The notes beneath the pieces are model-generated. The model searched no databases. It was not told the DNA's origin and saw only the letters and a program-made list of their open reading frames with translations. This document shows positions 1 through 6,082 of a stretch of DNA of 8,399 nucleotides, piece by piece. A program made the translations under genes and the position numbers. The stretch spans positions 1 through 8,399 of the forward strand of contig JAPLYQ010000003.1 in the NCBI GenBank assembly GCA_026395475.1, read 5' to 3'. The number at the start of each line of letters is the position of its first letter. The first letter of the stretch is position 1. This DNA comes from Candidatus Roizmanbacteria bacterium. Lineage in GTDB: Bacteria; Patescibacteriota; Microgenomatia; UBA1406; GWC2-37-13.

Positions 1-480
1 GAAGAGATTGCACAAGAGACCGCACTTGATCCAGAACTGATAGAAGAGCTTGATGAACATCAATCATCTACAATTAAAGAATTACTTGATACTGTATTCG
101 GGAAAAAATTTCTTTCTATGAATTCTTACTATAAACATCTCCTTCATATTCTTGCATCAATCGGGACACGAGGTCATGCAATTATCATGGGACGAGGTGC
201 AAATTTCTTATTTCCAAATGCTCTTAACGTCCGTATTATTTCTTCTATGGAAGATAGAGTTGCATCAATGGTTAAATACGAACATATCACTGTTCGTGAA
301 GCAAAAAAACAGATAGAACAATCCGATAGGGAACGATCTGAATTCACTACCTCCTTGTTTCAACATGATCCACGAAAAGCACACCACTATGACTTAATCA
401 TCAGAACTGGAAAAGATGTAGGAGTAGAAGAAGCTACAGACCTTATCATCTCCCTTGCAAAAAAGAAATTTAAGTTATAA
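1..480 (+). CDS. Cytidylate kinase-like protein, C-terminal part (5' end outside window)
   Basis: The reading frame is open from the first base to a TAA at 478-480, so 159 codons of a longer gene are visible and the start lies upstream. The protein resembles the cytidylate kinase-like family (Pfam Cytidylate_kin2), P-loop nucleotide kinases related to CMP kinase. Matching parts are the 'AIIMGRGANFLF' strand and turn (about residues 60-71 of the visible part), a Val/Ile-rich strand followed by 'EDRVASM', the Arg-containing lid 'SDRERSEF', and 'YDLIIRTGKD' near the end. The N-terminal P-loop is not in the window, so catalytic competence cannot be judged. Many members have no proven substrate; a role in nucleotide phosphorylation is inferred from the family. 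The gene converges on rplA and shares a terminator with it. Confidence 0.8.
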   Translation, partial: EEIAQETALDPELIEELDEHQSSTIKELLDTVFGKKFLSMNSYYKHLLHILASIGTRGHAIIMGRGANFLFPNALNVRIISSMEDRVASMVKYEHITVREAKKQIEQSDRERSEFTTSLFQHDPRKAHHYDLIIRTGKDVGVEEATDLIISLAKKKFKL

Positions 481-510
481 AAAAAAGAGCGGTTTCCCGC
501 TCTTTTTTTA
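478..510. terminator. Bidirectional intrinsic terminator
   Basis: GAGCGG (487-492) pairs perfectly with CCGCTC (497-502) around a TTTC loop. The stem is flanked by an A-run (479-486) and a T-run (503-509), so both strands give a GC-rich hairpin followed by U residues. It sits between the convergent kinase-like gene and rplA and should end both transcripts. Confidence 0.93.
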
Positions 511-526
511 TTGATTGTTTTGGTTA

Positions 527-1294
527 TTATTCTTCCTTTTCTACCTCAATTTCAATAGAAGGACCCATGGATGAAGCAATAAAAAGTGCTTTAATCTGGG
601 ATTTTCCTACTGCATTGATAAACGCTTGTGCATTCTCAGTTAAATTTTTTGAGTCATAACTAAGTTTGCCAATTTGTTGGTGAATAAGAGGAAATTTTGG
701 TTCTGTCTTCCATCGCAGTGTTCCTTTTAAGAACTTCTTTGCGACTTCTTCAGGTGTAGCTGAAACAGTGCCTGCTTTTGGATTTGGCATAAGTCCCTTT
801 GGACCAAGAACCTTAGCAAATCGTGCAAGCTTTGACATGAATGATGGATGAGTAATCAACACATCAAATTCAATCTTTCCATTTGCAAGTTGCTCAAGAA
901 CAGTGTCACTCACGATGGCGACACGTACTGTCTTTCCAGTTGAATGTGGCAATTCTACTTCTCCTCGAAGACCTGTTTTCTCCACATTCATGTGAAGGTC
1001 AACAGATTCATCAAAAGAAACATATTTTGCTTTTTTAAGAAGTTCAACTGCTTCTGGCAACTTCATCTTTTTTACGGTTCCAAGCTTCTTTTTTGCTTCT
1101 AAGTATTTCTTTCCTCTTACTTTTTTGGAAACATTTACTTTTGCTGTTTTTTCTTCATTCTTTTTTGCTTCAACTGCTTTTTCTTCCTTTAATTCTGCTT
1201 TTTCTGCTTTTGTTTCAGCATGTGTTTTTTGTTCTTCTTTTTGTTGTTTTTCGATGTCGGCTAGTCCGAGTATTCGAGTGCGAATTTTACCCAT
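527..1294 (-). CDS. rplA: 50S ribosomal protein L1 with charged N-terminal extension
   Basis: L1 binds 23S rRNA at the L1 stalk and helps move deacylated tRNA out of the E site. The L1 signature 'KGLMPNPKAGTV' is at residues 166-177, preceded by 'LPHSTGKTVRV' (115-125) and followed by 'IGKLSYDSKNLTENAQAF'. The 255-residue protein differs from the usual ~230-residue L1 in two ways. Residues 1-57 are a Lys/Glu/Ala-rich, probably helical extension before the conserved 'RGKKYLEA' start. The domain II segment between 'VRVAIV' and 'FDVLIT' has 14 residues, against about 32 in E. coli L1 recalled from memory. The ATG start is used because the extension is in frame and begins 25 bases after rplK. No Shine-Dalgarno sequence precedes it. 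It is the last gene of the secE-nusG-rplK-rplA cluster. I recall similar extensions in CPR L1 proteins. Confidence 0.96.
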   Translation of the reverse strand: MGKIRTRILGLADIEKQQKEEQKTHAETKAEKAELKEEKAVEAKKNEEKTAKVNVSKKVRGKKYLEAKKKLGTVKKMKLPEAVELLKKAKYVSFDESVDLHMNVEKTGLRGEVELPHSTGKTVRVAIVSDTVLEQLANGKIEFDVLITHPSFMSKLARFAKVLGPKGLMPNPKAGTVSATPEEVAKKFLKGTLRWKTEPKFPLIHQQIGKLSYDSKNLTENAQAFINAVGKSQIKALFIASSMGPSIEIEVEKEE

Positions 1295-1319
1295 ATATTT
1301 TATATATTAAAAATTTGTA

Positions 1320-1742
1320 TTATTCTGTGTCAACTCCCATTGATCGTGCAGTTCCTGCGACAACTTTTTTTGCTGCATCCATGTCATTTGCATTCATATC
1401 TGGCATTTTCTCTTTTGCGATCTGTTCAATTTGAGCGTTTGTAAGCTTTCCGACTTTTTCTGTGTTTGGTTTTCCTGATGCAACTGAAAGACCAAGTGTC
1501 TTTTTGATCATTGCAGCAACTGGAGGAAGCTTTGTGATAAAGCTAAATGTTCTGTCTTTGTATACGGTGATGACTGCAGGAATAATATTTCCTTTTAATT
1601 TAGCCGTTCGTGCATTATATTCTTTAATGAAGTCCATGATTGGGACGCCGTGCTGTCCTAATGCTGGTCCAACTGGTGGTGCCGGTGTGGCTTCTCCTGC
1701 TGCCAAGTTTAATTTAAGCTGTGCTTTTATTTCTTTTGCCAT
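1320..1742 (-). CDS. rplK: 50S ribosomal protein L11
   Basis: L11 binds the GTPase-associated region of 23S rRNA and contacts elongation factors. At 140 residues it has the standard length. The N-terminal domain shows the proline-rich 'PAPPVGPALGQHG' (20-32) and 'EYNART' (41-46); the C-terminal RNA-binding domain shows 'KLPPVAAMIKK' (71-81) and 'GTARSMGV' (130-137). The gene starts 19 bases after the nusG stop, with only AT-rich sequence and no ribosome-binding motif in the gap. The short gaps on both sides leave no room for the usual L1-binding mRNA leader found in front of rplK in some bacteria, so any L1 feedback would have to act elsewhere. Confidence 0.97.
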   Translation of the reverse strand: MAKEIKAQLKLNLAAGEATPAPPVGPALGQHGVPIMDFIKEYNARTAKLKGNIIPAVITVYKDRTFSFITKLPPVAAMIKKTLGLSVASGKPNTEKVGKLTNAQIEQIAKEKMPDMNANDMDAAKKVVAGTARSMGVDTE

Positions 1743-1761
1743 ACGATAAAACGAATAATAA

Positions 1762-2346
1762 TTATAATTTTGCTACCTGTAAAAAGTCTAGTTCCACAGG
1801 AGTTTCTCGGTCAAAGATTGACACAAGGACACGAACCTTGCCCCGTTCGTCATCCACTGCCTCAATCGTTCCAAGGAAATCGGCGAATGGACCTTCTGTA
1901 ATCTTGACTGCTTCACCTGTGCTGAACTTTGTTTTAAACTTTGGTTGCTCTTGTTGCACAAATTTCATGATTGCCTGTACTTCTTTGTCTGAGATTGGAG
2001 TTGGTTTCAAACCTGCTCCTACAAATCCCGTAACACCTTCTGTGGTGCGTACAACAAGCCATGAATCATCGTTTAATACCATTTTGACAAGGATATAGCC
2101 AGGGAACACTTTTTCCACAGCTTTTGCTTTTTTCCCTTTTTTGATGACAATAATGTCTCTCATTGGGATGACTATCTCGAAGATACTTTCCTCAACTCCC
2201 AAACTTTTGATACGCTGCTCAAGGGCATGTTTTACTTTATTTTCATATCCGGTTTGGATGTGAATAACATACCACTTGGCGTTGTTTCCAACGGCAGGTA
2301 CGGTTTTAAGAGCTTCCTTTTGTTCTTGTTGGACGTTTGTGTCCAT
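1762..2346 (-). CDS. nusG: Transcription termination/antitermination protein NusG
   Basis: NusG travels with RNA polymerase, affects pausing and Rho termination, and can link polymerase to the ribosome. The NGN domain runs from about residue 23 to 127, with 'WYVIHIQTGYENKV' and the diagnostic 'VFPGYILVKM' (80-89). The C-terminal KOW domain (about 141-194) contains 'GEAVKITEGPFADFLGTIE'. The length of 194 residues is typical. The first ~20 residues are a poorly conserved polar lead-in. I chose ATG at 2346; an in-frame TTG at 2358 would add four residues but has no better context. No Shine-Dalgarno motif is visible at either. It lies between secE and rplK, its usual bacterial position. Confidence 0.95.
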   Translation of the reverse strand: MDTNVQQEQKEALKTVPAVGNNAKWYVIHIQTGYENKVKHALEQRIKSLGVEESIFEIVIPMRDIIVIKKGKKAKAVEKVFPGYILVKMVLNDDSWLVVRTTEGVTGFVGAGLKPTPISDKEVQAIMKFVQQEQPKFKTKFSTGEAVKITEGPFADFLGTIEAVDDERGKVRVLVSIFDRETPVELDFLQVAKL

Positions 2347-2385
2347 AAGCGTAACCAAAAAATATATGTAATATGTGAGCCTGAT

Positions 2386-2583
2386 TTATCGCGATTTTGC
2401 CAATAGTTCAAGACCCTTTGTTAACAGAACATCAATTATACCGATATATACCCCAATAATCAAGGATATTCCGATCACAATAACCGTCAATCGAAACGTT
2501 TGTTCTTTCGTGGGCCAAGTAACTTTCTTCAGTTCTTCGACAATTCCACTTCCAAATTGTGTTTTAAAGACAGGTTTTGCCAT
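2386..2583 (-). CDS. secE: Preprotein translocase subunit SecE
   Basis: SecE stabilises the SecY channel of the Sec translocon. This is the short one-helix form (65 residues). The amphipathic family motif 'EELKKVTWPT' is at 16-25, followed by a single membrane helix at about 31-52 and a short basic tail. It is the first gene of the minus-strand cluster; an rpmG (L33) gene often found upstream is absent, replaced by a divergent gene. The promoter candidates lie directly upstream (2592-2621), and no Shine-Dalgarno sequence precedes the ATG. Confidence 0.95.
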   Translation of the reverse strand: MAKPVFKTQFGSGIVEELKKVTWPTKEQTFRLTVIVIGISLIIGVYIGIIDVLLTKGLELLAKSR

Positions 2584-2591
2584 ACTTGCTT

Positions 2592-2600
2592 ATTGTAGCA
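2592..2600 (-). promoter_or_regulatory. Candidate extended -10 promoter of the secE operon
   Basis: Read on the minus strand, TGC-TACAAT (2600 to 2592) matches an extended -10 element (TGn plus a near-TATAAT hexamer). Transcription would begin around 2585, about two bases before the secE ATG at 2583, giving an almost leaderless mRNA. The -35 region is poor (TTCATT at 2621-2616), which is tolerable with an extended -10. An alternative is the minus-strand TATAAT at 2616-2611, which would give a leader of about 20 bases. I cannot choose between them from sequence alone. Confidence 0.5.
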
Positions 2601-2607
2601 CAAAATT

Positions 2608-2621
2608 TTCATTATAATGAA
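2608..2621. repeat. Perfect 14-bp palindrome in the divergent promoter
   Basis: TTCATTATAATGAA is identical on both strands and is centred in the 43-bp gap between secE and the divergent membrane-protein gene. It contains TATAAT on both strands (2613-2618 plus; 2616-2611 minus). It could be a dyad operator overlapping both promoters, or only the by-product of two overlapping -10 boxes. Confidence 0.6.
2613..2618 (+). promoter_or_regulatory. Consensus -10 box for the membrane-protein operon
   Basis: A perfect TATAAT lies nine bases before the ATG at 2627. The expected transcription start near 2625 would leave about two untranslated bases, a nearly leaderless message. The -35 position (TTATTG at 2590-2595, 17-base spacer) matches the consensus poorly. 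Confidence 0.5.
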
Positions 2622-2626
2622 GTATT

Positions 2627-3274
2627 ATGACCAAAGAACTTATCCACTCTATAATCCTTGTTGTCTGTATTGCTCTTGCCTTTATTTTCCCTCAAACACC
2701 CCTGGCAGCATATGATATTGAGATTGCAGCAGCACTCTTTGTCATCCTATTTGTTGCAAGACGATTTTCACTATTTTCAAAGAAAACTCGCCTGTTTGAA
2801 AGCGTTGCTTTCACTTTCATAATTGTGGGAGTTATCACCACAACCGGTGGACTTGCCTCTCCTTATTTTTTCTTAATTCACTTTCTTTTGTTTGCATTAA
2901 CGCTCCTTCTTGAGCCGCTCATTCCTATTATTGTCACTATTACTCTTATGTTGTTTTTCCTCCTTACTATGTCGGGGAATGCATCCGTTATGCAGCTTCT
3001 TCCTGTGTTTTCGCTTGCTCTTATGACGCCATTTGCTCTCATTTTGGGAAACGAGTACGAAGAAACAAAACGATTGAAAAAATCGCTTTCAAATCAACAG
3101 GAAAATACATTCTTGTTTTTGTCACTCATGCTGAAAAATAATTTAAAAGAAATTCAAAAGAGTCTCGATAACTTTTCTGGAGATCATGAATTGTCTTCTA
3201 TCAAGCGACAGGTTCGCACAATGGATAAATTGATTGATATGTTTGAAAACAAGACGAGCGATTCAAATGATTAG
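2627..3274 (+). CDS. Six-helix membrane protein, like a histidine kinase sensor half without a kinase domain
   Basis: The 215-residue protein has about six hydrophobic segments (roughly 5-26, 31-46, 58-76, 80-95, 98-115, 120-141) and a cytoplasmic charged helical tail (143-215). 'TTTGGLASPYFFL' (71-83) resembles the 'TGG..SPF..L' motif found in membrane sensor domains of some histidine kinases (RegB/PrrB-like and related). The tail 'FLFLSLMLKNNLKEIQ' lines up with a HisKA dimerisation helix, with 'SLMLKNNL' (166-173) where 'SHELRTPL' would be, so the phospho-acceptor His is Leu167. There is no ATP-binding domain, and the gene ends at TAG. I infer a kinase-dead or remnant sensor that may still dimerise; the family is not certain. 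It is divergent from secE and is followed 17 bases later by an exported protein, probably co-transcribed. Confidence 0.6.
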   Translation: MTKELIHSIILVVCIALAFIFPQTPLAAYDIEIAAALFVILFVARRFSLFSKKTRLFESVAFTFIIVGVITTTGGLASPYFFLIHFLLFALTLLLEPLIPIIVTITLMLFFLLTMSGNASVMQLLPVFSLALMTPFALILGNEYEETKRLKKSLSNQQENTFLFLSLMLKNNLKEIQKSLDNFSGDHELSSIKRQVRTMDKLIDMFENKTSDSND

Positions 3275-3291
3275 CGACAAACCACACCATA

Positions 3292-4104
3292 ATGAATAAA
3301 AAAAACATAATAACTGCATTTTTATTGCTTTCTGTCCATTATTTTTTTGTCATTCCAACATGTGCAATTAATATGCAGTCGGGTGAATATCGTATCCAGA
3401 TGGGAACTGTTGATAGTGGAGGAGGAAAAATGACAGATCCTGTTGATAATTCATATAATCTCTCTTCTTCGATTGGACAGTCAGCCGCCAAAGAGTTTCA
3501 ATCAAATGGATATGTAGTAAAAGCGGGATTTCAATATCTTTATTCTCGCATTCCCTTCTCATTTTATTTATCAACGATTCGTGTCGATTTGGGGACGCTC
3601 CTTCCAAATTCTCCCCGAACAGGAGATATTACGATGAAAGTTTCGTTTGGTGGAGCTGGGCAATATATTGTAACTGCCAGAGCAGATACCCCACTTTCTG
3701 AAGTTCAGGGGACCGATACTATATCATTCACTGGCTGCAATGGAGGTGCTGACACTTGTACAATCACGAACGCGAAATTATGGACAAGTGCTTCAGCATA
3801 TGGATTTGGATATGCAATGACCGGACAAGATATCCCATCTGATTTCATTAGCAGCTCTTACTTTCGTCCATTTGCAAATAGACTTACCTCAGAAAATCCC
3901 GCAACCATTATGCAAAGTACAAATGTCACTGCAGACATAACACCAACACCTGCAATTCCCTATACTCCGGCACCTGTCCTTACTGGCGTCCCACGTGCCA
4001 CTACTCATCAAGCCATCATTACCATGAAGGCAAATGTTTCAGGGTTACAGCCAGCAGGTACATATGCAGCAGTTATACGATTTTTAGCAACACCATCGTT
4101 TTAA
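3292..4104 (+). CDS. Secreted surface protein of unknown function, CPR-type
   Basis: The 270-residue product begins with Lys3-Lys4 and a hydrophobic stretch (6-21), with likely signal peptidase I cleavage after Ala25. Residues 32-83 form a Gly/Ser-rich segment ('EYRIQMGTVDSGGG', 'SSSIGQSAAKEF', 'VVKAGFQYL'). A beta-rich region follows, with 'VDLGTLLPNSPRTGDITMKV' (98-117), a probable disulphide pair Cys149/Cys156, 'AYGFGYAM' (169-176), 'SSYFRPFA' (188-195), 'STNV' (209-212), a Pro/Thr-rich insert (216-238) and the end 'AGTYAAVIRFLATPSF'. I recall this order from exported hypothetical proteins in CPR genomes, but know no proven function. The 'DFGT'-like opening loosely resembles WxL-type wall proteins; no WxL motif is present. 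The next gene starts ten bases downstream, so the two products probably act together at the cell surface. Confidence 0.72.
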   Translation: MNKKNIITAFLLLSVHYFFVIPTCAINMQSGEYRIQMGTVDSGGGKMTDPVDNSYNLSSSIGQSAAKEFQSNGYVVKAGFQYLYSRIPFSFYLSTIRVDLGTLLPNSPRTGDITMKVSFGGAGQYIVTARADTPLSEVQGTDTISFTGCNGGADTCTITNAKLWTSASAYGFGYAMTGQDIPSDFISSSYFRPFANRLTSENPATIMQSTNVTADITPTPAIPYTPAPVLTGVPRATTHQAIITMKANVSGLQPAGTYAAVIRFLATPSF

Positions 4105-4105
4105 G

Positions 4106-4198
4106 ACATGTAACATGAAATATATAACATATAACATTAAAAAAACTTTCATTATATTTGTGTTGAGTGCTACCTGTTATATGTTACATGCTACATGT
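4106..4198 (+). repeat. Cluster of short direct and inverted repeats over a gene start
   Basis: TAACATATAAC (4125-4135) has a perfect inverted copy GTTATATGTTA (4175-4185). CATGTAACAT (4107-4116) has a perfect inverted copy ATGTTACATG (4180-4189). ATAACAT is tandemly duplicated (4124-4130, 4131-4137), and ACATGTA occurs at 4106 and 4192. The cluster spans the start codon and signal-peptide codons of the downstream gene and can fold back on itself. Confidence 0.7.
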
Positions 4199-5107
4199 AT
4201 TTCTGCCCAACAAGTCAATCTCTCTATGACTCCGCCCATTGTTCAAACAAGAATTAAGCCGGGGAAATCAATTATTATTGCCTATACAGTAGAAAATAGC
4301 GGGGATCCGACCAATCTCCAATTTCTCATCCGCCCCTTTACTCCGGTCGGGCAACTCGGATCGCTCACTGTCTCTCAACAGCTAGAGGGACCTGTTCAGT
4401 TTAATTTAGAAAATGCAGACGCAGTACTTGAAAAGCCATTCTTTTTCCCCTCAAAAGAAAAAAGGCAAGCAGTATTACGTATTTATATCCCTCCAGGAGT
4501 ACCTGATGGAGATTATTATTATATGGTTATGGCAGAAACCGTACCAGCATTTGGAGTTGCGGGTCAATCGACGGGAGTTGCATCGGCATCGATTGGCTCT
4601 CCCCTTCTTATATCAATTACTGAGTCAGGAGTCACTGAAGTAAAAGCTACGATAGGAGAATTTTCATTTATCCCTGACTATACATTTACTATCGGAAATA
4701 ATATCGTTCGTATAGTTGATAATGCAAAAGAGCTTCCTATTATTTGTTCTGTACGAAATATGGGAAGAAATCTTATTCAACCTCAAGGAATCATTACAGA
4801 TCAGTTCGGCGACACAAAGAATAAATATAATATCATTCCGCAAAATATACTAAGTAATTCGCAACGTGTTATAAAAACATTTTCCGATGATAATCTTGAC
4901 AAAGCAGGGTCAACTCTTGTCCTCTCGCATCTTTCAGCCGGCAACCATCGAGTAACAGCAGAAATGACATTTGGGGAAAATGCGTCTGTTCAATATAAAA
5001 CATTAGAATTTCTCGCTCTCCCCCTTCGACTCATATATATATCATTCTTCTCTCTCCTCGTCGTATTGGGGATATTTGTCGCACGATATCTACAGCGAAA
5101 ACTCTAA
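4115..5107 (+). CDS. Membrane-anchored two-domain exported protein (DUF916/WxLIP-like layout)
   Basis: The 330-residue product has an N-terminal signal (Lys9-Lys10, hydrophobic 11-26, probable cleavage after Ala31). The first Ig-like beta domain (about 34-168) opens with 'SMTPPIVQTRIKPGKSI' and contains 'IPPGVPDGDYYYMVMAE' (125-141), typical of adhesin or chaperone-like DUF916 domains. A second beta domain spans about 175-300. A membrane helix (306-323) ends in the basic tail 'RYLQRKL', so the bulk should face outside. In Firmicutes, DUF916/DUF3324 proteins are membrane anchors that partner WxL surface proteins; the comparison here rests on layout and a few motifs, not a computed match. It starts ten bases after the preceding secreted-protein gene, without a Shine-Dalgarno sequence. 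Signal-peptide residues 20-28 are encoded by a repeat cluster. Confidence 0.7.
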   Translation: MKYITYNIKKTFIIFVLSATCYMLHATCISAQQVNLSMTPPIVQTRIKPGKSIIIAYTVENSGDPTNLQFLIRPFTPVGQLGSLTVSQQLEGPVQFNLENADAVLEKPFFFPSKEKRQAVLRIYIPPGVPDGDYYYMVMAETVPAFGVAGQSTGVASASIGSPLLISITESGVTEVKATIGEFSFIPDYTFTIGNNIVRIVDNAKELPIICSVRNMGRNLIQPQGIITDQFGDTKNKYNIIPQNILSNSQRVIKTFSDDNLDKAGSTLVLSHLSAGNHRVTAEMTFGENASVQYKTLEFLALPLRLIYISFFSLLVVLGIFVARYLQRKL

Positions 5108-5110
5108 ATC

Positions 5111-5196
5111 CTAAGTTTAAAGAATTTATAATTTTTAAATTTAAAATTTGAAATCAATTTTTAAATTGAATAAAAATTGGAAATTTAAAATTAAAA
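5111..5196. repeat. AT-rich repeat-like spacer
   Basis: This block is almost pure A/T. AAATTTAAAATT occurs twice as an exact 12-bp direct repeat (5137-5148 and 5181-5192), and CAATTT/AAATTG (5155-5160, 5163-5168) forms a small hairpin with a TT loop. It fills most of the gap after the membrane-anchored protein gene; no gene is visible in 5108-5314. It resembles AT-rich intergenic repeats I recall from CPR genomes. No GC-stem terminator follows the upstream gene. Confidence 0.5.
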
Positions 5197-5268
5197 CCAG
5201 AATAATCCAATACCGCTAATAACTACCTTTAGGCTATCCAGATAACACTTTCTCCCCTTTTTGCGGCT

Positions 5269-5274
5269 TATAAT
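5269..5274 (+). promoter_or_regulatory. Candidate -10 box for comEA
   Basis: A perfect TATAAT lies 40 bases before the comEA ATG at 5315, with no convincing -35 hexamer. A start near 5281 would place the upstream in-frame TTG (5261) outside the mRNA, which supports ATG 5315 as the start. Confidence 0.45.
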
Positions 5275-5314
5275 CCCTTGTATTCCAACTTACTATCTTT
5301 TACTCCTAACATAT

Positions 5315-5965
5315 ATGCATGGATTTATTGACTCTTTTAAACCATTTATCATTCGTTATAAAAGTGAAGTACTTCTACTTGGGATTGCGTTTTTAATTGG
5401 AAGTATTTCCCTTCTGCTTTTTCTTCAACAAAAGAGTGGTGAAAAAATACAACCGATAGTTACTGAAAAGCAAGAAACTCGTACCCCTCTCCCTAAACAA
5501 ACTATCACTGTTGATATTTCAGGTGCCGTAAAACATCCATTTGTATACACCTTTAATTTTCCTGCGCGCATCATTGATGCCATCCAAAAAGCTGGCGGAT
5601 TGACAGAAGAAGCCGATGAAGCATTTGTAAAACGAAGTATTAATTATGCGCGTATCATAAATGATCAGGAAAAAATATATATTCCGTTTCTTTCAGACAC
5701 CTCAAATGGATATATTGTGGAGAATAAGCGAGTTATTGACTATACGCAACCCAATACACTTTCACAACAATTAACAGAAAATGCACTCATTAATATTAAT
5801 GCGGCGTCTCTCATTGAGCTAGACCAACTTCCAGGAATTGGCAAAGTGCAGTCTGAAGCAATTTTTAATAATCGCCCCTACACCTCACTAGATGATTTAG
5901 TAAAAAATAATATTCTGAAACAATCGGTGTTTGACAAAATAAAAAATCAGATAAGCGTGTATTGA
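5315..5965 (+). CDS. comEA: ComEA-type competence DNA receptor
   Basis: ComEA is a membrane-anchored protein that binds incoming double-stranded DNA outside the membrane and helps pass it to ComEC. In order, the 216-residue product has one membrane helix (about 18-37), a charged linker, an SLBB domain ('TVDISGAVKHPFVYTF' 65-80, 'RIIDAIQKAGGLTEEADEAF' 85-104, 'EKIYIPF' 119-125), and a C-terminal helix-hairpin-helix pair with 'NINAAS' (160-165) and 'LDQLPGIGKVQSEAI' (169-183). This is the classical ComEA order and size. An in-frame TTG at 5261 would add 18 residues but overlaps the predicted promoter, so I prefer ATG 5315. The gene ends in TGA. comEC lies downstream beyond a 99-bp palindromic repeat. 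The pair suggests natural DNA uptake. Confidence 0.92.
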   Translation: MHGFIDSFKPFIIRYKSEVLLLGIAFLIGSISLLLFLQQKSGEKIQPIVTEKQETRTPLPKQTITVDISGAVKHPFVYTFNFPARIIDAIQKAGGLTEEADEAFVKRSINYARIINDQEKIYIPFLSDTSNGYIVENKRVIDYTQPNTLSQQLTENALININAASLIELDQLPGIGKVQSEAIFNNRPYTSLDDLVKNNILKQSVFDKIKNQISVY

Positions 5966-5971
5966 AAATAT

Positions 5972-6070
5972 TTGTCATTCTGAGTGACTTAAATACATAC
6001 GAAGAATCTTATACACTTCGCCAAGTCTTACTTGGCTTCGTTAGATCCTTCGCTTTGCTCAGGATGACAA
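5972..6070. repeat. 99-bp palindromic intergenic repeat (REP/MITE-like)
   Basis: The ends TTGTCATTCTGAG (5972-5984) and CTCAGGATGACAA (6058-6070) are inverted copies with one mismatch. Inside, GAAGAATCT (6001-6009) pairs with AGATCCTTC (6043-6051) with one mismatch. A central hairpin GCCAAGT/ACTTGGC (6020-6026, 6030-6036) has a CTT loop. The terminal sequence, 'GTCATTCTGAG...CTCAGGATGAC', is a widespread bacterial intergenic repeat type that I recall from other genomes. It lies between comEA and comEC and could form an RNA hairpin that weakens read-through. Confidence 0.8.
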
Positions 6071-6082
6071 CTCAATAAAAAA

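Noticed and set aside
1093..1434. Plus-strand Leu/Phe-rich ORF opposite rplA and rplK
   Set aside because: It is the antisense shadow of Lys/Glu-rich L1 codons and of L11.
5261..5314. TTG start adding 18 residues to comEA
   Set aside because: It lies at or upstream of the predicted promoter and gives a non-conserved lead-in. ATG 5315 gives a normal ComEA N-terminus.
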